56,096 bases of DNA, taken from the IMG/VR virus record IMGVR_UViG_3300021185_001851, positions 1 to 56,096 of that record; one strand, 5' to 3'. A model generated the notes under the pieces. The model worked only from the letters and a program-made list of their open reading frames with translations, was not told where the DNA came from and made no database searches. The translations under genes and the position numbers were made by a program. Positions 33,309 to 41,934 of the stretch are shown one piece after another. This stretch comes from a virus. The first letter of the stretch is position 1; the number at the start of each line of letters is the position of its first letter.

Positions 33309-34682
33309 CTAGTTAACTATCCTCCAATAACCTTGTTCAAATATTCCTTCTATTGCTATTACCCAAGTTTCTCCGTCGTAATACAACTTCTCACCTGAGT
33401 TAGCATTAGTAGTATACCCTATTGTGTTTACCGCCGTTGAGTCGAAACTGACTACCCAATCTGTACCATTATATTCAATAATATCGTCTTCTCCTGCTTC
33501 TAATAATCCCCACGGACCTCCATCAAATGGGACAATATTATTAACTAGTAGATATCTCTGACCGGTTGCTTCTGCTGGTAAATTTCCAACTCCGGGTTGT
33601 GATTTCTGTGGATTAATAATACCATTGATAGAAGTAATTGTATCATTTGGCAATGTATCTTGATTCAATGTAAAAGCAATTAGATTTTCGTTGCCACTTA
33701 CAATAGCATCACATATTAATATAACTTCGTCGGCTTCGTCTGCAAAAGCTGAACTTGGACCTATTCTTAATCTAATTTCTGTAATACCCGGTTTGAATCC
33801 ACCATGCAAATTAAAATGGGTTGTCCAATTTAATAAATCTGTACCTTGTGTTCTATCAATATTAGTATTATCATTATTTAATAATTCAATATTATCTGAA
33901 TTTACTTTAATATGTCTATTTTCAAAAGTAAGCCATTGTCTTTGTGTATTTCCGTTAAAATTAATATTTAAACTTTCAATACTTACATTATCAATATCTT
34001 CATATGCAGATTGTAATATACTATGAATAAGAACTTGTCTTTTAATTTTTGCAGGTGGTGTTAAGTAGATTGGTAATTGATATATCAAACTTGAAACATC
34101 AATAATATCATCTTGTCCATTTGGAATCTGTCTTGCTGTCCATGTGGTATTGATTAACTCAACAACTCCTAAACTTGTCCAATCAAATGGATTATCACTA
34201 CTTTGTAAGTTAACACTTGGATTAAAGAGCAATAGTATTTGCTCTAGTAATTGTAACTTTTGTTCTGTATTACTAGTCCATATATCAACATTAAGAGTTA
34301 GGTCATAAGGAATAGGAGATATTCTTTCTAGTGTATAAGACTCGCCAAGTTCATCTAAAAACTCATTATTATTAGAATCAAACTTCTTTTCTAATACTTG
34401 AGCTCTATCAATATGAGTTGGATTTAATCTTCTTTCCGGACTAGGAATTAATTCTGAGATATAAACAGATATAAACGGAACAGTATTGATTTTATTTTCT
34501 GAATTTTCTTTAATAATATGAGATGCCATTCTGCTAGTATCGCCATATCTAACCGGTACTAAATGAAAGTAATCTGCTCCATTGTCGTCTTTACCCATCT
34601 TAACAGAAAATCCGCCAAATACTCTCATAAATTGTACTAGCCATCTTCTTATTTGTTGATCATAAAAATATGTTTGTGCCAT
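33309..34682 (-). CDS. gp15: Tail sheath stabiliser/terminator gp15
   Basis: A 457-residue protein. Its N-terminal half has the gp15 pattern: TYFYDQQIRRWLVQFMRVFGGF, VPVRYGD and the YDLTLNVDIWTSN strand followed by LEQILLLFNPSVN, corresponding to T4 gp15 (272 residues), the ring that caps sheath and tube before the head joins. About 185 extra C-terminal residues are beta-rich and include GTDWVV and YYDGETWVIA repeats, like small surface domains of sheath proteins in this phage. Its neighbour gp14 is on the same strand. Confident in the core; the extension is unassigned. Confidence 0.85.
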   Translation of the reverse strand: MAQTYFYDQQIRRWLVQFMRVFGGFSVKMGKDDNGADYFHLVPVRYGDTSRMASHIIKENSENKINTVPFISVYISELIPSPERRLNPTHIDRAQVLEKKFDSNNNEFLDELGESYTLERISPIPYDLTLNVDIWTSNTEQKLQLLEQILLLFNPSVNLQSSDNPFDWTSLGVVELINTTWTARQIPNGQDDIIDVSSLIYQLPIYLTPPAKIKRQVLIHSILQSAYEDIDNVSIESLNINFNGNTQRQWLTFENRHIKVNSDNIELLNNDNTNIDRTQGTDLLNWTTHFNLHGGFKPGITEIRLRIGPSSAFADEADEVILICDAIVSGNENLIAFTLNQDTLPNDTITSINGIINPQKSQPGVGNLPAEATGQRYLLVNNIVPFDGGPWGLLEAGEDDIIEYNGTDWVVSFDSTAVNTIGYTTNANSGEKLYYDGETWVIAIEGIFEQGYWRIVN

Positions 34683-34927
34683 TATTTTTTATCCTGTTTC
34701 AATATTTGTTTTTGCATTTCCTCAAGAGTTTCATTGTTTACACATTGTATATTTAACTCTGTTATGTTTGGAAAAGCCGATCTTAAACCTTTATCTAAAC
34801 CGTCTGCATATATTGTTTGGTATCCCTTGCAATCGTTAGCATTTTCAAATTTTAAAGACGTGTTTATTTTTAACTCAACCTCTTCAGATCCTGCAAACAT
34901 TACTAAAGCCACTAGAAACCAAGTCAT
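34682..34927 (-). CDS. Small protein with hydrophobic N-terminus
   Basis: An 81-residue protein between gp14 and gp15, abutting one and overlapping the other by one base. The first 13 residues (MTWFLVALVMFAG) are hydrophobic, too short to be a standard signal peptide without a basic start, and two cysteines (about 33 and 62) could form a disulfide outside the cytoplasm. The rest is polar and helical. It may be a membrane-anchored or exported protein. I do not recognise a family. Confidence 0.5.
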   Translation of the reverse strand: MTWFLVALVMFAGSEEVELKINTSLKFENANDCKGYQTIYADGLDKGLRSAFPNITELNIQCVNNETLEEMQKQILKQDKK

Positions 34928-36028
34928 CTAATCATCCGTCCTAGGTTTTTTAAATACTTTAGATAAAGTTTGCTTTTCGCTAGTAATACCTTTTTCGTCT
35001 GCTGGATTACTAGATCTAGTTTTGTTATCATTATTAATAAATGCATTAGTTGGTGTTCTAGGTCGTAAGTCGCCTCCAAATCCTGCTTGTTCAACACTAT
35101 CAAATATTCTAAGCCATTTTTTACCTATATACTGGAATAATCTATTAGGAACAAAATCACTTCTAATAAAATATTCTTGCTGGTCAGGATTGCTAGGAAA
35201 ACTTAAACCAGATGAAACTAAATTCTTATCTGGTAATCCACCTACTTTAATGTCTTTTACAGGTCCGCTATCCGGATCTGCTGTTGGCTCTTTTCCTTCT
35301 TTTTCTCCAAAGAAAGATGAATCGTCCCATAAGCCTGAGTCGGGTACAAGTACCTCTGACGAAGCAATAACTGCTTCAGAAATTTCAACTTCTTTTTGGT
35401 AGGTACTTAATGCATTCTTTAAACTATCTTCATCTTCTGGATCACCAAGTATTCCTCGATATTCCTGTGCATCCATCATTGGAGATGCTTTTATTCTCCA
35501 TAAATGAGGCCACCATGTAGGACCAAAACCTTCTGCGGCCCTAGATGCATCATTAATAACATAAAATTTATTAATGCTCTTTGCACCAGCATCTAACAGT
35601 AAGTCATCATTTAAGTGAGGTAATTCTATAACATCACCAGCCATAAGTTTTCTACCTAATATAGAAGCCATATCGTTTGTATGGAAAGTAATAAAAATAG
35701 TATCAGCACTAAGGAATAAACCAAACTGGCTTAAATCAAAGTCAGTATCTGCAACATTATATGTTCCTCTTAATTCGTAAATTGTAGTATCATAAACACG
35801 ATCTCTATTTTCTAAAAATAGTAAATCTTGTATATCCAACTCAGATACATCACCTTTTGCTTGTAAATTTGGTTGTGCAGGATCATTTGTTTCTCCCTGC
35901 GACGCAGGTCCTAAATACTTGTGGATATAGATAGAGGTACCACCTGCATTAACAGCTTCTCGTATAATGCGGTCTTGGTAGTGATAATCCTTACCTTTAT
36001 CGTTATTCCAGAGTTGAATTCTTGGCAT
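34928..36028 (-). CDS. gp14: Neck protein gp14
   Basis: A 366-residue protein. The middle matches T4 gp14: GRKLMAGDVIELPHLNDD followed by INKFYVINDASRAAEGFG and WWPHLWRIK, a pattern of the gp14 neck ring that joins head and tail. T4 gp14 is 256 residues; here the C-terminal 130 residues are acidic, Pro/Asp/Ser-rich and probably flexible, with a FIRSDFVPNRLFQY motif. It is the first gene of the minus-strand neck operon, with a late promoter 26 bases upstream. Confidence 0.83.
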   Translation of the reverse strand: MPRIQLWNNDKGKDYHYQDRIIREAVNAGGTSIYIHKYLGPASQGETNDPAQPNLQAKGDVSELDIQDLLFLENRDRVYDTTIYELRGTYNVADTDFDLSQFGLFLSADTIFITFHTNDMASILGRKLMAGDVIELPHLNDDLLLDAGAKSINKFYVINDASRAAEGFGPTWWPHLWRIKASPMMDAQEYRGILGDPEDEDSLKNALSTYQKEVEISEAVIASSEVLVPDSGLWDDSSFFGEKEGKEPTADPDSGPVKDIKVGGLPDKNLVSSGLSFPSNPDQQEYFIRSDFVPNRLFQYIGKKWLRIFDSVEQAGFGGDLRPRTPTNAFINNDNKTRSSNPADEKGITSEKQTLSKVFKKPRTDD

Positions 36029-36053
36029 AAATGCTCCTTAATTACATATATTG

Positions 36054-36061
36054 TATTTACC
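36054..36061 (-). promoter_or_regulatory. Late promoter GGTAAATA for the gp14-gp15 operon
   Basis: The minus strand carries GGTAAATA 26 bases upstream of gp14, matching the motif at 4254 and 20219. It is divergent from the host-type promoter at 36077. Confidence 0.62.
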
Positions 36062-36076
36062 GTTCTTAGATTTAGG

Positions 36077-36105
36077 TTGACACCAAGGTAAGAATACTAT
36101 ATACT
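36077..36105 (+). promoter_or_regulatory. Host sigma70-type promoter
   Basis: TTGACA at 36077-36082 and TATACT at 36100-36105 are 17 bases apart. The predicted start is near 36112, with the next gene at 36139 behind a TAGGAG site. Confidence 0.85.
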
Positions 36106-36138
36106 TACTAGTAGTTAGTTAGAAATAGGAGAACATCT

Positions 36139-37353
36139 ATGGCTTTGCCAAAAGTAACAAAACGTAAAAAACCTCGTGCCGCTAGGCGTGTTAGCACAGG
36201 AGAGCCTAAGTTTGAAGGAATTGAATCTCTAAACGGACAAGAGTATTGTAAAACATACAGGCAGATGTCCGAGTATTATCGTTTAGACTGTAAGAGCTCT
36301 GACTATAAAGGTTGGGTTGTTGCATATTGCAAAGAACATGAAGAATTTAAAAGTAAATCAACTATAGTTAATAAAGTTCCAGATAGCAGATTTGGTCCTA
36401 GTCTGGGTTGTAGTGCTAGGTTGTTATCAAGAGGATGGCCAGACTATCATCCTGCATATGCAGAATATTGGGAAAATCTAGCAGGTACAATGGGAGAGGT
36501 TGCTCCTTTAAGTACATGGCTTGATAAAAACATAAAAGAGATAATTGAAGTTGGCGAGACAATCGTTGAGGAAAAGAAAGCGATTGAGAAAAAGAGTGCA
36601 GTTCCTAAACAAACAATACAAGATAGATTGAAAGAACAACTTGATGATCTGCTAGGTGAAATTGAAGGTGCAGTAGATGACTTTACTGAGCAAGGTAAAG
36701 CATTTGATGCATATAAATTTTTACAGTCAAATAACTTAGCGGCAAACTCTGCTCCTCAAATTGCTGAATTTTACAAGCCATTAATTGCTGAAATTGAAGA
36801 ATACTTAAAAGGTGATTGCGAACAGTTAAACGAAGCATATGCTCACTTAGGAAAACGTGATGCTAAGAATTTTATTAAATTTTTGCAGTCTATTGTTGAC
36901 GGAGCGAATGCATATAAGGCAATGAAAATTTCTACTAGGGCAAAACCTAAGAGAAAACCAATTCCAGCAGAACGTATTGTTAGGAAACTAAAATATCTAA
37001 AAACATATACACTAGGAGGACTTGAATTCAAGAGTGTTGATCCAAGAGATATATTGCAATGCTCTGAACTTTGGACTTATAATACAAAGACAAGAAAACT
37101 TGGTAGATTTGTTGCCGCAAAGCACGGTGATGTTGTAGTATCTCACCTAACAGTTAAGAGTACTAGTATTACAGGACATGATACTGATAAGAGTATTAGC
37201 AAAACACTTCGTAGGCCAGAAGAACAACTTACAGAATGGAAAAAGGCTAGTCGTCCTGAGTTACGGAAATTTTTAGGTAAAATTAAAGGAACAGAAGTTA
37301 AACTTCGTCCTAGGATATCAGAAGAGACGTTATTACTAAAAATTATAAAGTAG
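36139..37353 (+). CDS. Early protein of unknown function, 404 aa
   Basis: A 404-residue protein with a very basic N-terminal tail (KRKKPRAARR), a Cys/Tyr/Trp-rich domain (about 30-115), acidic helices (about 130-240), and a basic beta-rich C-terminal domain containing LGGLEFKSVDPRDILQ and SISKTLRRPEEQL. The composition suggests a nucleic-acid or polymerase-binding protein. It is the only gene behind its own host-type promoter amid late genes, so it is probably made early. I do not know its function. Confidence 0.7.
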   Translation: MALPKVTKRKKPRAARRVSTGEPKFEGIESLNGQEYCKTYRQMSEYYRLDCKSSDYKGWVVAYCKEHEEFKSKSTIVNKVPDSRFGPSLGCSARLLSRGWPDYHPAYAEYWENLAGTMGEVAPLSTWLDKNIKEIIEVGETIVEEKKAIEKKSAVPKQTIQDRLKEQLDDLLGEIEGAVDDFTEQGKAFDAYKFLQSNNLAANSAPQIAEFYKPLIAEIEEYLKGDCEQLNEAYAHLGKRDAKNFIKFLQSIVDGANAYKAMKISTRAKPKRKPIPAERIVRKLKYLKTYTLGGLEFKSVDPRDILQCSELWTYNTKTRKLGRFVAAKHGDVVVSHLTVKSTSITGHDTDKSISKTLRRPEEQLTEWKKASRPELRKFLGKIKGTEVKLRPRISEETLLLKIIK

Positions 37354-37379
37354 CAACCTATATGTTCTAATATAATTGC

Positions 37380-37387
37380 CATAAATA
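37380..37387 (+). promoter_or_regulatory. Late promoter CATAAATA for gp13-like gene
   Basis: CATAAATA at 37380-37387 is 17 bases before the ATG at 37405, with ACGGAG between them. Confidence 0.55.
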
Positions 37388-37404
37388 ATACGGAGACAAA
37401 ATTT

Positions 37405-38151
37405 ATGGCAATTACTACAGAACGCAACAAAGTTATCAAATATATCGAGCTATCTCTTGGTGAAGGAATGGTTGATGTAGAATTAGACAAAGAACACTAT
37501 GATATGGCTATTGATAAAGCGGTTGCCAAATACAGGCAACGTAGTACTCGTGCCGTTGAAGAAAGTTTTATGGTCTTAAAACTTAGTCCACAAGAGAGCA
37601 CCTATATATTACCAAGCGAGGTAATGGAAGTTAAGCAAGTATACAGAAGAAATGCCGGTGGTATCTCTGCTAGTGCAACTGACTTTGAACCTTTTGAAGC
37701 AGGTTACTTGAATATGTATATGCTAAATGCAGGACGAGGTGGCGGACTTGCTACATTTGAATTATATATGGGTTATAGAGAGCAAATGGGCAAAATGTTT
37801 GGAGCTCATCTAATATTTAATTGGAATGAAGTAACAAAGAAAATCCATCTACATAGAAAAATTAGAAGTGATGAGGAATGTATTCTTCATATCTATAACC
37901 ATAGACCAGACGAAATGTTACTAAGTGATTCACATTCCAATCCATGGTTAAAAGACTATGCTTTAGCAGTAGCAAAAATGTCTTTAGGACAAGCTCGTAG
38001 CAAATTTGGAGCCTTAGCTGGACCACAAGGTGGAGTACAGTTAAACGGTAACGACCTTATTGCACAATCTCAAGCTGAAATTGAAAAACTAGAAGCCGAA
38101 CTTATTAATTACGTTGACGGCGGAACTCCTATTAGCTTTATATTTGGTTAA
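37405..38151 (+). CDS. gp13: Neck/head-completion protein, gp13-like
   Basis: A 248-residue protein whose N-terminal IKYIELSLGEGMVDVELDKEHY and AIDKAVAKYRQRS helices, central YILPSEVMEVKQVYR strand and late LAVAKMSLGQARSKFG segment are typical of the gp13-type neck or connector protein of T4-like phages. T4 gp13 (309 residues) binds the portal and gp14 when the head is finished. Separated from gp14/gp15 only by one early gene but on the other strand. The assignment to gp13 rather than another connector is moderate. Confidence 0.62.
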   Translation: MAITTERNKVIKYIELSLGEGMVDVELDKEHYDMAIDKAVAKYRQRSTRAVEESFMVLKLSPQESTYILPSEVMEVKQVYRRNAGGISASATDFEPFEAGYLNMYMLNAGRGGGLATFELYMGYREQMGKMFGAHLIFNWNEVTKKIHLHRKIRSDEECILHIYNHRPDEMLLSDSHSNPWLKDYALAVAKMSLGQARSKFGALAGPQGGVQLNGNDLIAQSQAEIEKLEAELINYVDGGTPISFIFG

Positions 38152-38159
38152 ACAATGTT

Positions 38160-38188
38160 TTGACAATACAGTCAAATAATGCTATAAT
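38160..38188 (+). promoter_or_regulatory. Host sigma70-type promoter
   Basis: TTGACA at 38160-38165 and TATAAT at 38183-38188 with 17 bases between them, a perfect -10 box. It serves the P-loop kinase gene at 38216. Confidence 0.88.
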
Positions 38189-38215
38189 AAATTATTATAG
38201 TTAGGATTTACCAAT

Positions 38216-38728
38216 ATGCAATTACCCAAATTACTAGTAGTAGGACACGGAAGACACGGCAAGGATACTGTATGTGAACTGCTGGCAAAATATGGTTATA
38301 CTTTTCAATCAAGTTCAAAGTTTTGCTCAGAACTGTTTATATTCAACGATACTAAAAACAAGTATGGATATAAGGACGAGGAAGAATGTTATGCTGACAG
38401 ACATAACCATAGAACTGAATGGTACGAAATGATACATGATTATTGTAAGGATGACTTGGCTAAACTTGGAAGAAATTTATTTGCAAAGCATGACATATAC
38501 TGCGGTCTGAGAAACAAACGTGAATATTTTGCTATGCAAAACGAAATAATTTTTGATTATGCAATATGGGTAGATAGAGCAGATCACTTAGAATTAGAAG
38601 ATCCAAGTAGTATGAGTATTGAACAATGGATGTGTGATTTTACTATTGATAATAATGGATCATTAGATAGATTAGTAAAAAATGTTGATATACTTGCACA
38701 ACGACGCTTAAACTTAACGTTGTCCTAG
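38216..38728 (+). CDS. P-loop kinase, dNMP-kinase-like
   Basis: A 170-residue protein with Walker A GHGRHGKDT (about 10-18). A helix containing NKREYFAMQN follows, then the strand FDYAIWVDR and a C-terminal DNNGSLDRLV segment; T4 deoxynucleotide kinase gp1 ends similarly (NDGSLEEL). It is shorter than T4 gp1 (241), so substrate specificity may differ. It has its own host-type promoter and a weak AGGA site, fitting early expression for nucleotide supply. Phosphotransfer is likely; the exact substrate is inferred. Confidence 0.68.
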   Translation: MQLPKLLVVGHGRHGKDTVCELLAKYGYTFQSSSKFCSELFIFNDTKNKYGYKDEEECYADRHNHRTEWYEMIHDYCKDDLAKLGRNLFAKHDIYCGLRNKREYFAMQNEIIFDYAIWVDRADHLELEDPSSMSIEQWMCDFTIDNNGSLDRLVKNVDILAQRRLNLTLS

Positions 38729-38750
38729 AAATCTATAAATTAACTACCCT

Positions 38751-38758
38751 AATAAATA
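38751..38758 (+). promoter_or_regulatory. Late promoter AATAAATA for gp18, with leader hairpin
   Basis: AATAAATA is the best TAAATA match before the sheath gene; TATAAATT (38735) and CTAAATAC (38781) are alternatives. The leader then forms a hairpin AGGGC/GCCCT (38797-38801 with 38806-38810). Confidence 0.5.
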
Positions 38759-38836
38759 GCCGGTTTTACTGGTCCTTTAGCTAAATACATCTGAGAAGGG
38801 CAGACGCCCTGTAAACTAAACTCGGAGAAAAAAATT

Positions 38837-41203
38837 ATGGCAACTTTAGTTTCCCCAGGTGTATCGGTTTCCGTCATTGACGAATCCGCTTATGCATCGG
38901 CCGGTAATGGAACAGTTCCTGCGATTTTCATTGTAACGCGATCTAATAAATTAGCACCAGATGGAACTATTGCAGAATATACAAAATCCAAATATGCTGG
39001 TTTACCTCTAACTATCACTAGTCAGAGAGAATTAGTTCAGCTATATGGAGAACCAGAATTTACAATCGTAGATGGTACCCCAGTACACGGACATGAATTA
39101 AACGAATACGGTCTTCTAGCCGCATACTATTATTTAGGTGTTGCAAACAGAGCAATCGTAACTCGTGCAGATTTAAACGTAGAAGAAATGGAACCGTTAG
39201 ATGTAGCACCAACAGGAGATCCAGTAAATGGAACTTATTGGTTTGATACAGCAAGCACTTCCTTTGGAATTTTTGAAGGTAACGGTACAGCATGGATTGC
39301 AAAAAGTGTAACACTTTTTGATGGAACACCAACAGGTGGTTCAGATGGTGATTATGCTCTTGACATTTCAGCAGATTTAAAAGAATTTTATAAAAACGAG
39401 TCAGGAGTATGGAACAAACTTACAACCGCAGATATTGCAGGTACAGTTAACATTGCTCCTCACTATAACTTTCCAACACCAACATCAGGAGATGTATGGT
39501 TTAAAACAACTTCACCAAATAGCGGATTTAGTCCAGTTATCAAAAAGTATAGCAGTTCAACTGGCTCATTTGCACAACAAATTATTGGTCCAAATTTACC
39601 AGATCAACTTGTTGCTTATGTTGATGATACTGCCGCCGCAACGGCATTTGGTACATCATTAGATGGAAACGATCTTTATATTAAGATTGCTGATCCTAGT
39701 GAAGCAAACTTTGAGGTTCGTAGATATGACGGATCTTCTTTTGCCGCTAATGTACAAGAAGTTAAAGCAACTGCTCCAGTAGGTGCTATTGTTGACGGAA
39801 CACTATGGTATGACGCAGGAACCACAGCTGACGTTTACAGAAAAGCATCATCAGGATGGGAGCCAGTAGGTGCTGGTAACATTACAGTTGATACTATTGA
39901 GCCATCAGGTCCAACAACTGGAGATGTTTGGGTTGATACTAATGACCTTGTAAATTATCCTTTGCTTAAAGTATATGATGGCGCAGAATTTGTTGCTTTT
40001 GATAATGCAGATCAAACTACTCCAACCGGTGTATTGTTTGCTGACTTAACTGCTACTCCACAAGATTCAACAGGAGCAGGCGGTGTTGCTACTGCAATGG
40101 ACAGCGAAGCACCAGATCCAGCTTTTTACCCTGAAGGAATGCTTCTTTTCAATACAGCAGTAAGTTCAGGTAACGTTAAAAAATGGAACGATACTGCAGG
40201 ACATTTCCAAAGTGAATCAGGCAATAGAGACTCCGGTCCTAAAGCAGGATCCATGTATGCATTTGATAAAGCTCAACGTAGAGTTGTTGCTAAAAGATTG
40301 CAGGCAGTACTAACAAGCGGAGAAGAATTAAGAGAAGAAACACTTAACTTTAACTTAATTGCAACTCCAGGATATCCTGAGTGTATTGATGAAATGTTAA
40401 CACTAAACATTGATCGTAAGGAAACAGCATTTATTATTGCTGATACTCCAATGAAACTTGGAACTAATACAGCAGAAGTTAATGCTTGGGCACTTGGAAC
40501 CAATGCTGGTACTAACGGAGAAGACGGATTGACAACAAGAAATGCGTCAATTGGACTTTATTATCCATCAGCACTATCAACTGATTTATCAGGTAATGAT
40601 GTTGCAGTTCCAGGAAGTCATGCAGTACTAAGAGCTTATGCTTATAATGACGAAGTAGCTTATCCATGGTTTGCTCCAGCTGGTTTAACCAGAGGACAGG
40701 CAAGTGGTGTTAGTAACTTTGGTGTTGTTACAGCAGAAAATGAGTTCAAGAACGTTGCATTAAACAATGGTCAACGTGATGCACTTTATACGAAGAATAT
40801 TAATCCACTATGTAACTTTCCAGGAACTGGACTTTACCTTTGGGGACAAAAGACACTTCATCCATTTGCATCAGCACTTGATCGTGTAAACGTTGCACGT
40901 CTATTAGCGTTCTTACGTGAAAGATTTGACGTTGTTGCTCGTCCGTTCATTTTTGAGCCAAACGACAAGATTACAAGAGATCGTGTATTATTAGTATTCA
41001 ATGCTTTCATGGAAGACATGGTTGCTAAGAGAGCTGTTTATGATTTCTTAGTAGTATGTGACGAAACTAATAACACTAATGCAAGAATCGATCGAAACGA
41101 ATTGTACATTGATATAGCAATTGAGCCAGTTAAAGCGGCTGAATTTATCTATATTCCAATTCGTGTAGTTAACACTGGCGCGATAGCCGGTGCAAATGCA
41201 TAA
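38837..41203 (+). CDS. gp18: Tail sheath protein gp18
   Basis: A 788-residue contractile sheath protein. The N-terminal SPGVSVSVIDES strand and the C-terminal core (NPLCNFPGTGLYLWGQKTL, RVNVARLLAFLRERFD, then FEPND) are the signature of the T4 sheath family. It is longer than T4 gp18 (659). About residues 125-440 hold several small beta domains with recurrent GDVWFKT, GDVWVDT and GTLWYDAG motifs, probably surface-exposed. Contraction of this sheath drives the tube through the outer membrane. It precedes tube gene gp19, as usual. Confidence 0.95.
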   Translation: MATLVSPGVSVSVIDESAYASAGNGTVPAIFIVTRSNKLAPDGTIAEYTKSKYAGLPLTITSQRELVQLYGEPEFTIVDGTPVHGHELNEYGLLAAYYYLGVANRAIVTRADLNVEEMEPLDVAPTGDPVNGTYWFDTASTSFGIFEGNGTAWIAKSVTLFDGTPTGGSDGDYALDISADLKEFYKNESGVWNKLTTADIAGTVNIAPHYNFPTPTSGDVWFKTTSPNSGFSPVIKKYSSSTGSFAQQIIGPNLPDQLVAYVDDTAAATAFGTSLDGNDLYIKIADPSEANFEVRRYDGSSFAANVQEVKATAPVGAIVDGTLWYDAGTTADVYRKASSGWEPVGAGNITVDTIEPSGPTTGDVWVDTNDLVNYPLLKVYDGAEFVAFDNADQTTPTGVLFADLTATPQDSTGAGGVATAMDSEAPDPAFYPEGMLLFNTAVSSGNVKKWNDTAGHFQSESGNRDSGPKAGSMYAFDKAQRRVVAKRLQAVLTSGEELREETLNFNLIATPGYPECIDEMLTLNIDRKETAFIIADTPMKLGTNTAEVNAWALGTNAGTNGEDGLTTRNASIGLYYPSALSTDLSGNDVAVPGSHAVLRAYAYNDEVAYPWFAPAGLTRGQASGVSNFGVVTAENEFKNVALNNGQRDALYTKNINPLCNFPGTGLYLWGQKTLHPFASALDRVNVARLLAFLRERFDVVARPFIFEPNDKITRDRVLLVFNAFMEDMVAKRAVYDFLVVCDETNNTNARIDRNELYIDIAIEPVKAAEFIYIPIRVVNTGAIAGANA

Positions 41204-41206
41204 ATA
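41199..41206 (+). promoter_or_regulatory. Late promoter CATAAATA overlapping the gp18 stop
   Basis: CATAAATA overlaps the sheath stop codon, 20 bases upstream of gp19, which has a strong AAGGAG site. It would allow extra tube mRNA. Confidence 0.5.
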
Positions 41207-41225
41207 AACGTAAGGAGATAAGAAA

Positions 41226-41822
41226 ATGGCAGTTTCAGTAAGTAAATTTAATGTACCTGGTACAACAGATGCCGCACTTGTTAGCCCTAAGTTATCTTAC
41301 AGATTTAGAGTTACTTTCACACAATTAGGTGAAGGAGACACAGTAAGTTTAACTAGTCAGGTTGTAAGTGTTAGTCGTCCTTCCGTTACACACGACGACA
41401 TAACAATCGACGTTTATAACTCCAGGATTTATATGGCTGGTAAGCATACTTGGGATCCAATTACATTAACAGTTCGTGACGATGTCACAGGTGCTGTTGG
41501 TAATTCGTTAGCCCAACAGCTTCAAAAGCAAATGGATCACGGAGGACAAACTGGACAAACAGCAGGCGGCCAATACAAGTTCACTACAGTTATTGAGAAC
41601 TTAGATGGTAGCGAAGGCGCTGAAGTACTTGATGCTTGGGAGTTAGCAGGTTGCTATATCCAAAACATTAACTATGGTGAAAACAATTATGCTACAAGTG
41701 ATCCATTACAAATTACTGTAATGATCAAGTTTGATAATGCTAATCATACTGTTGCAGGAACGGAAGTTCTAACAGGAGCGGTCGCAGGTAACTCAACTGA
41801 CAACGCAACGGCATCTAATTAA
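41226..41822 (+). CDS. gp19: Tail tube protein gp19
   Basis: A 198-residue beta-rich protein: SPKLSYRFRVTFTQLG, VVSVSRPSVTHDDITIDVYN, HTWDPITLTVRDD and the late NYGENNYATSDPLQITVMIKFD strand give the tail-tube fold. Slightly longer than T4 gp19 (163). Hexameric rings stack inside the sheath to form the DNA conduit. It follows gp18 directly and has a promoter of its own, consistent with the high copy number needed. Confidence 0.93.
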   Translation: MAVSVSKFNVPGTTDAALVSPKLSYRFRVTFTQLGEGDTVSLTSQVVSVSRPSVTHDDITIDVYNSRIYMAGKHTWDPITLTVRDDVTGAVGNSLAQQLQKQMDHGGQTGQTAGGQYKFTTVIENLDGSEGAEVLDAWELAGCYIQNINYGENNYATSDPLQITVMIKFDNANHTVAGTEVLTGAVAGNSTDNATASN

Positions 41823-41841
41823 ACTAGTGGTTAATTAAAAC

Positions 41842-41849
41842 GATAAATA
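41842..41849 (+). promoter_or_regulatory. Possible late promoter GATAAATA
   Basis: GATAAATA matches the late core but lies upstream of a terminator (41890-41911), so transcripts from it would have to read through. It may be fortuitous or subject to attenuation. Confidence 0.35.
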
Positions 41850-41889
41850 TAAGTGAGACGGAAACGTATTGCTTATATAAGAATAAAGC

Positions 41890-41911
41890 AAAAGGGCCGT
41901 TAGGCCCTTTT
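41890..41911 (+). terminator. Intrinsic terminator after gp19
   Basis: AAAAGGGCC (41890-41898) and GGCCCTTTT (41903-41911) form a perfect 9-bp stem with loop GTTA, ending in a T run on either strand. Confidence 0.8.
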
Positions 41912-41934
41912 GTTGCGACAACGGAGAATAATAC

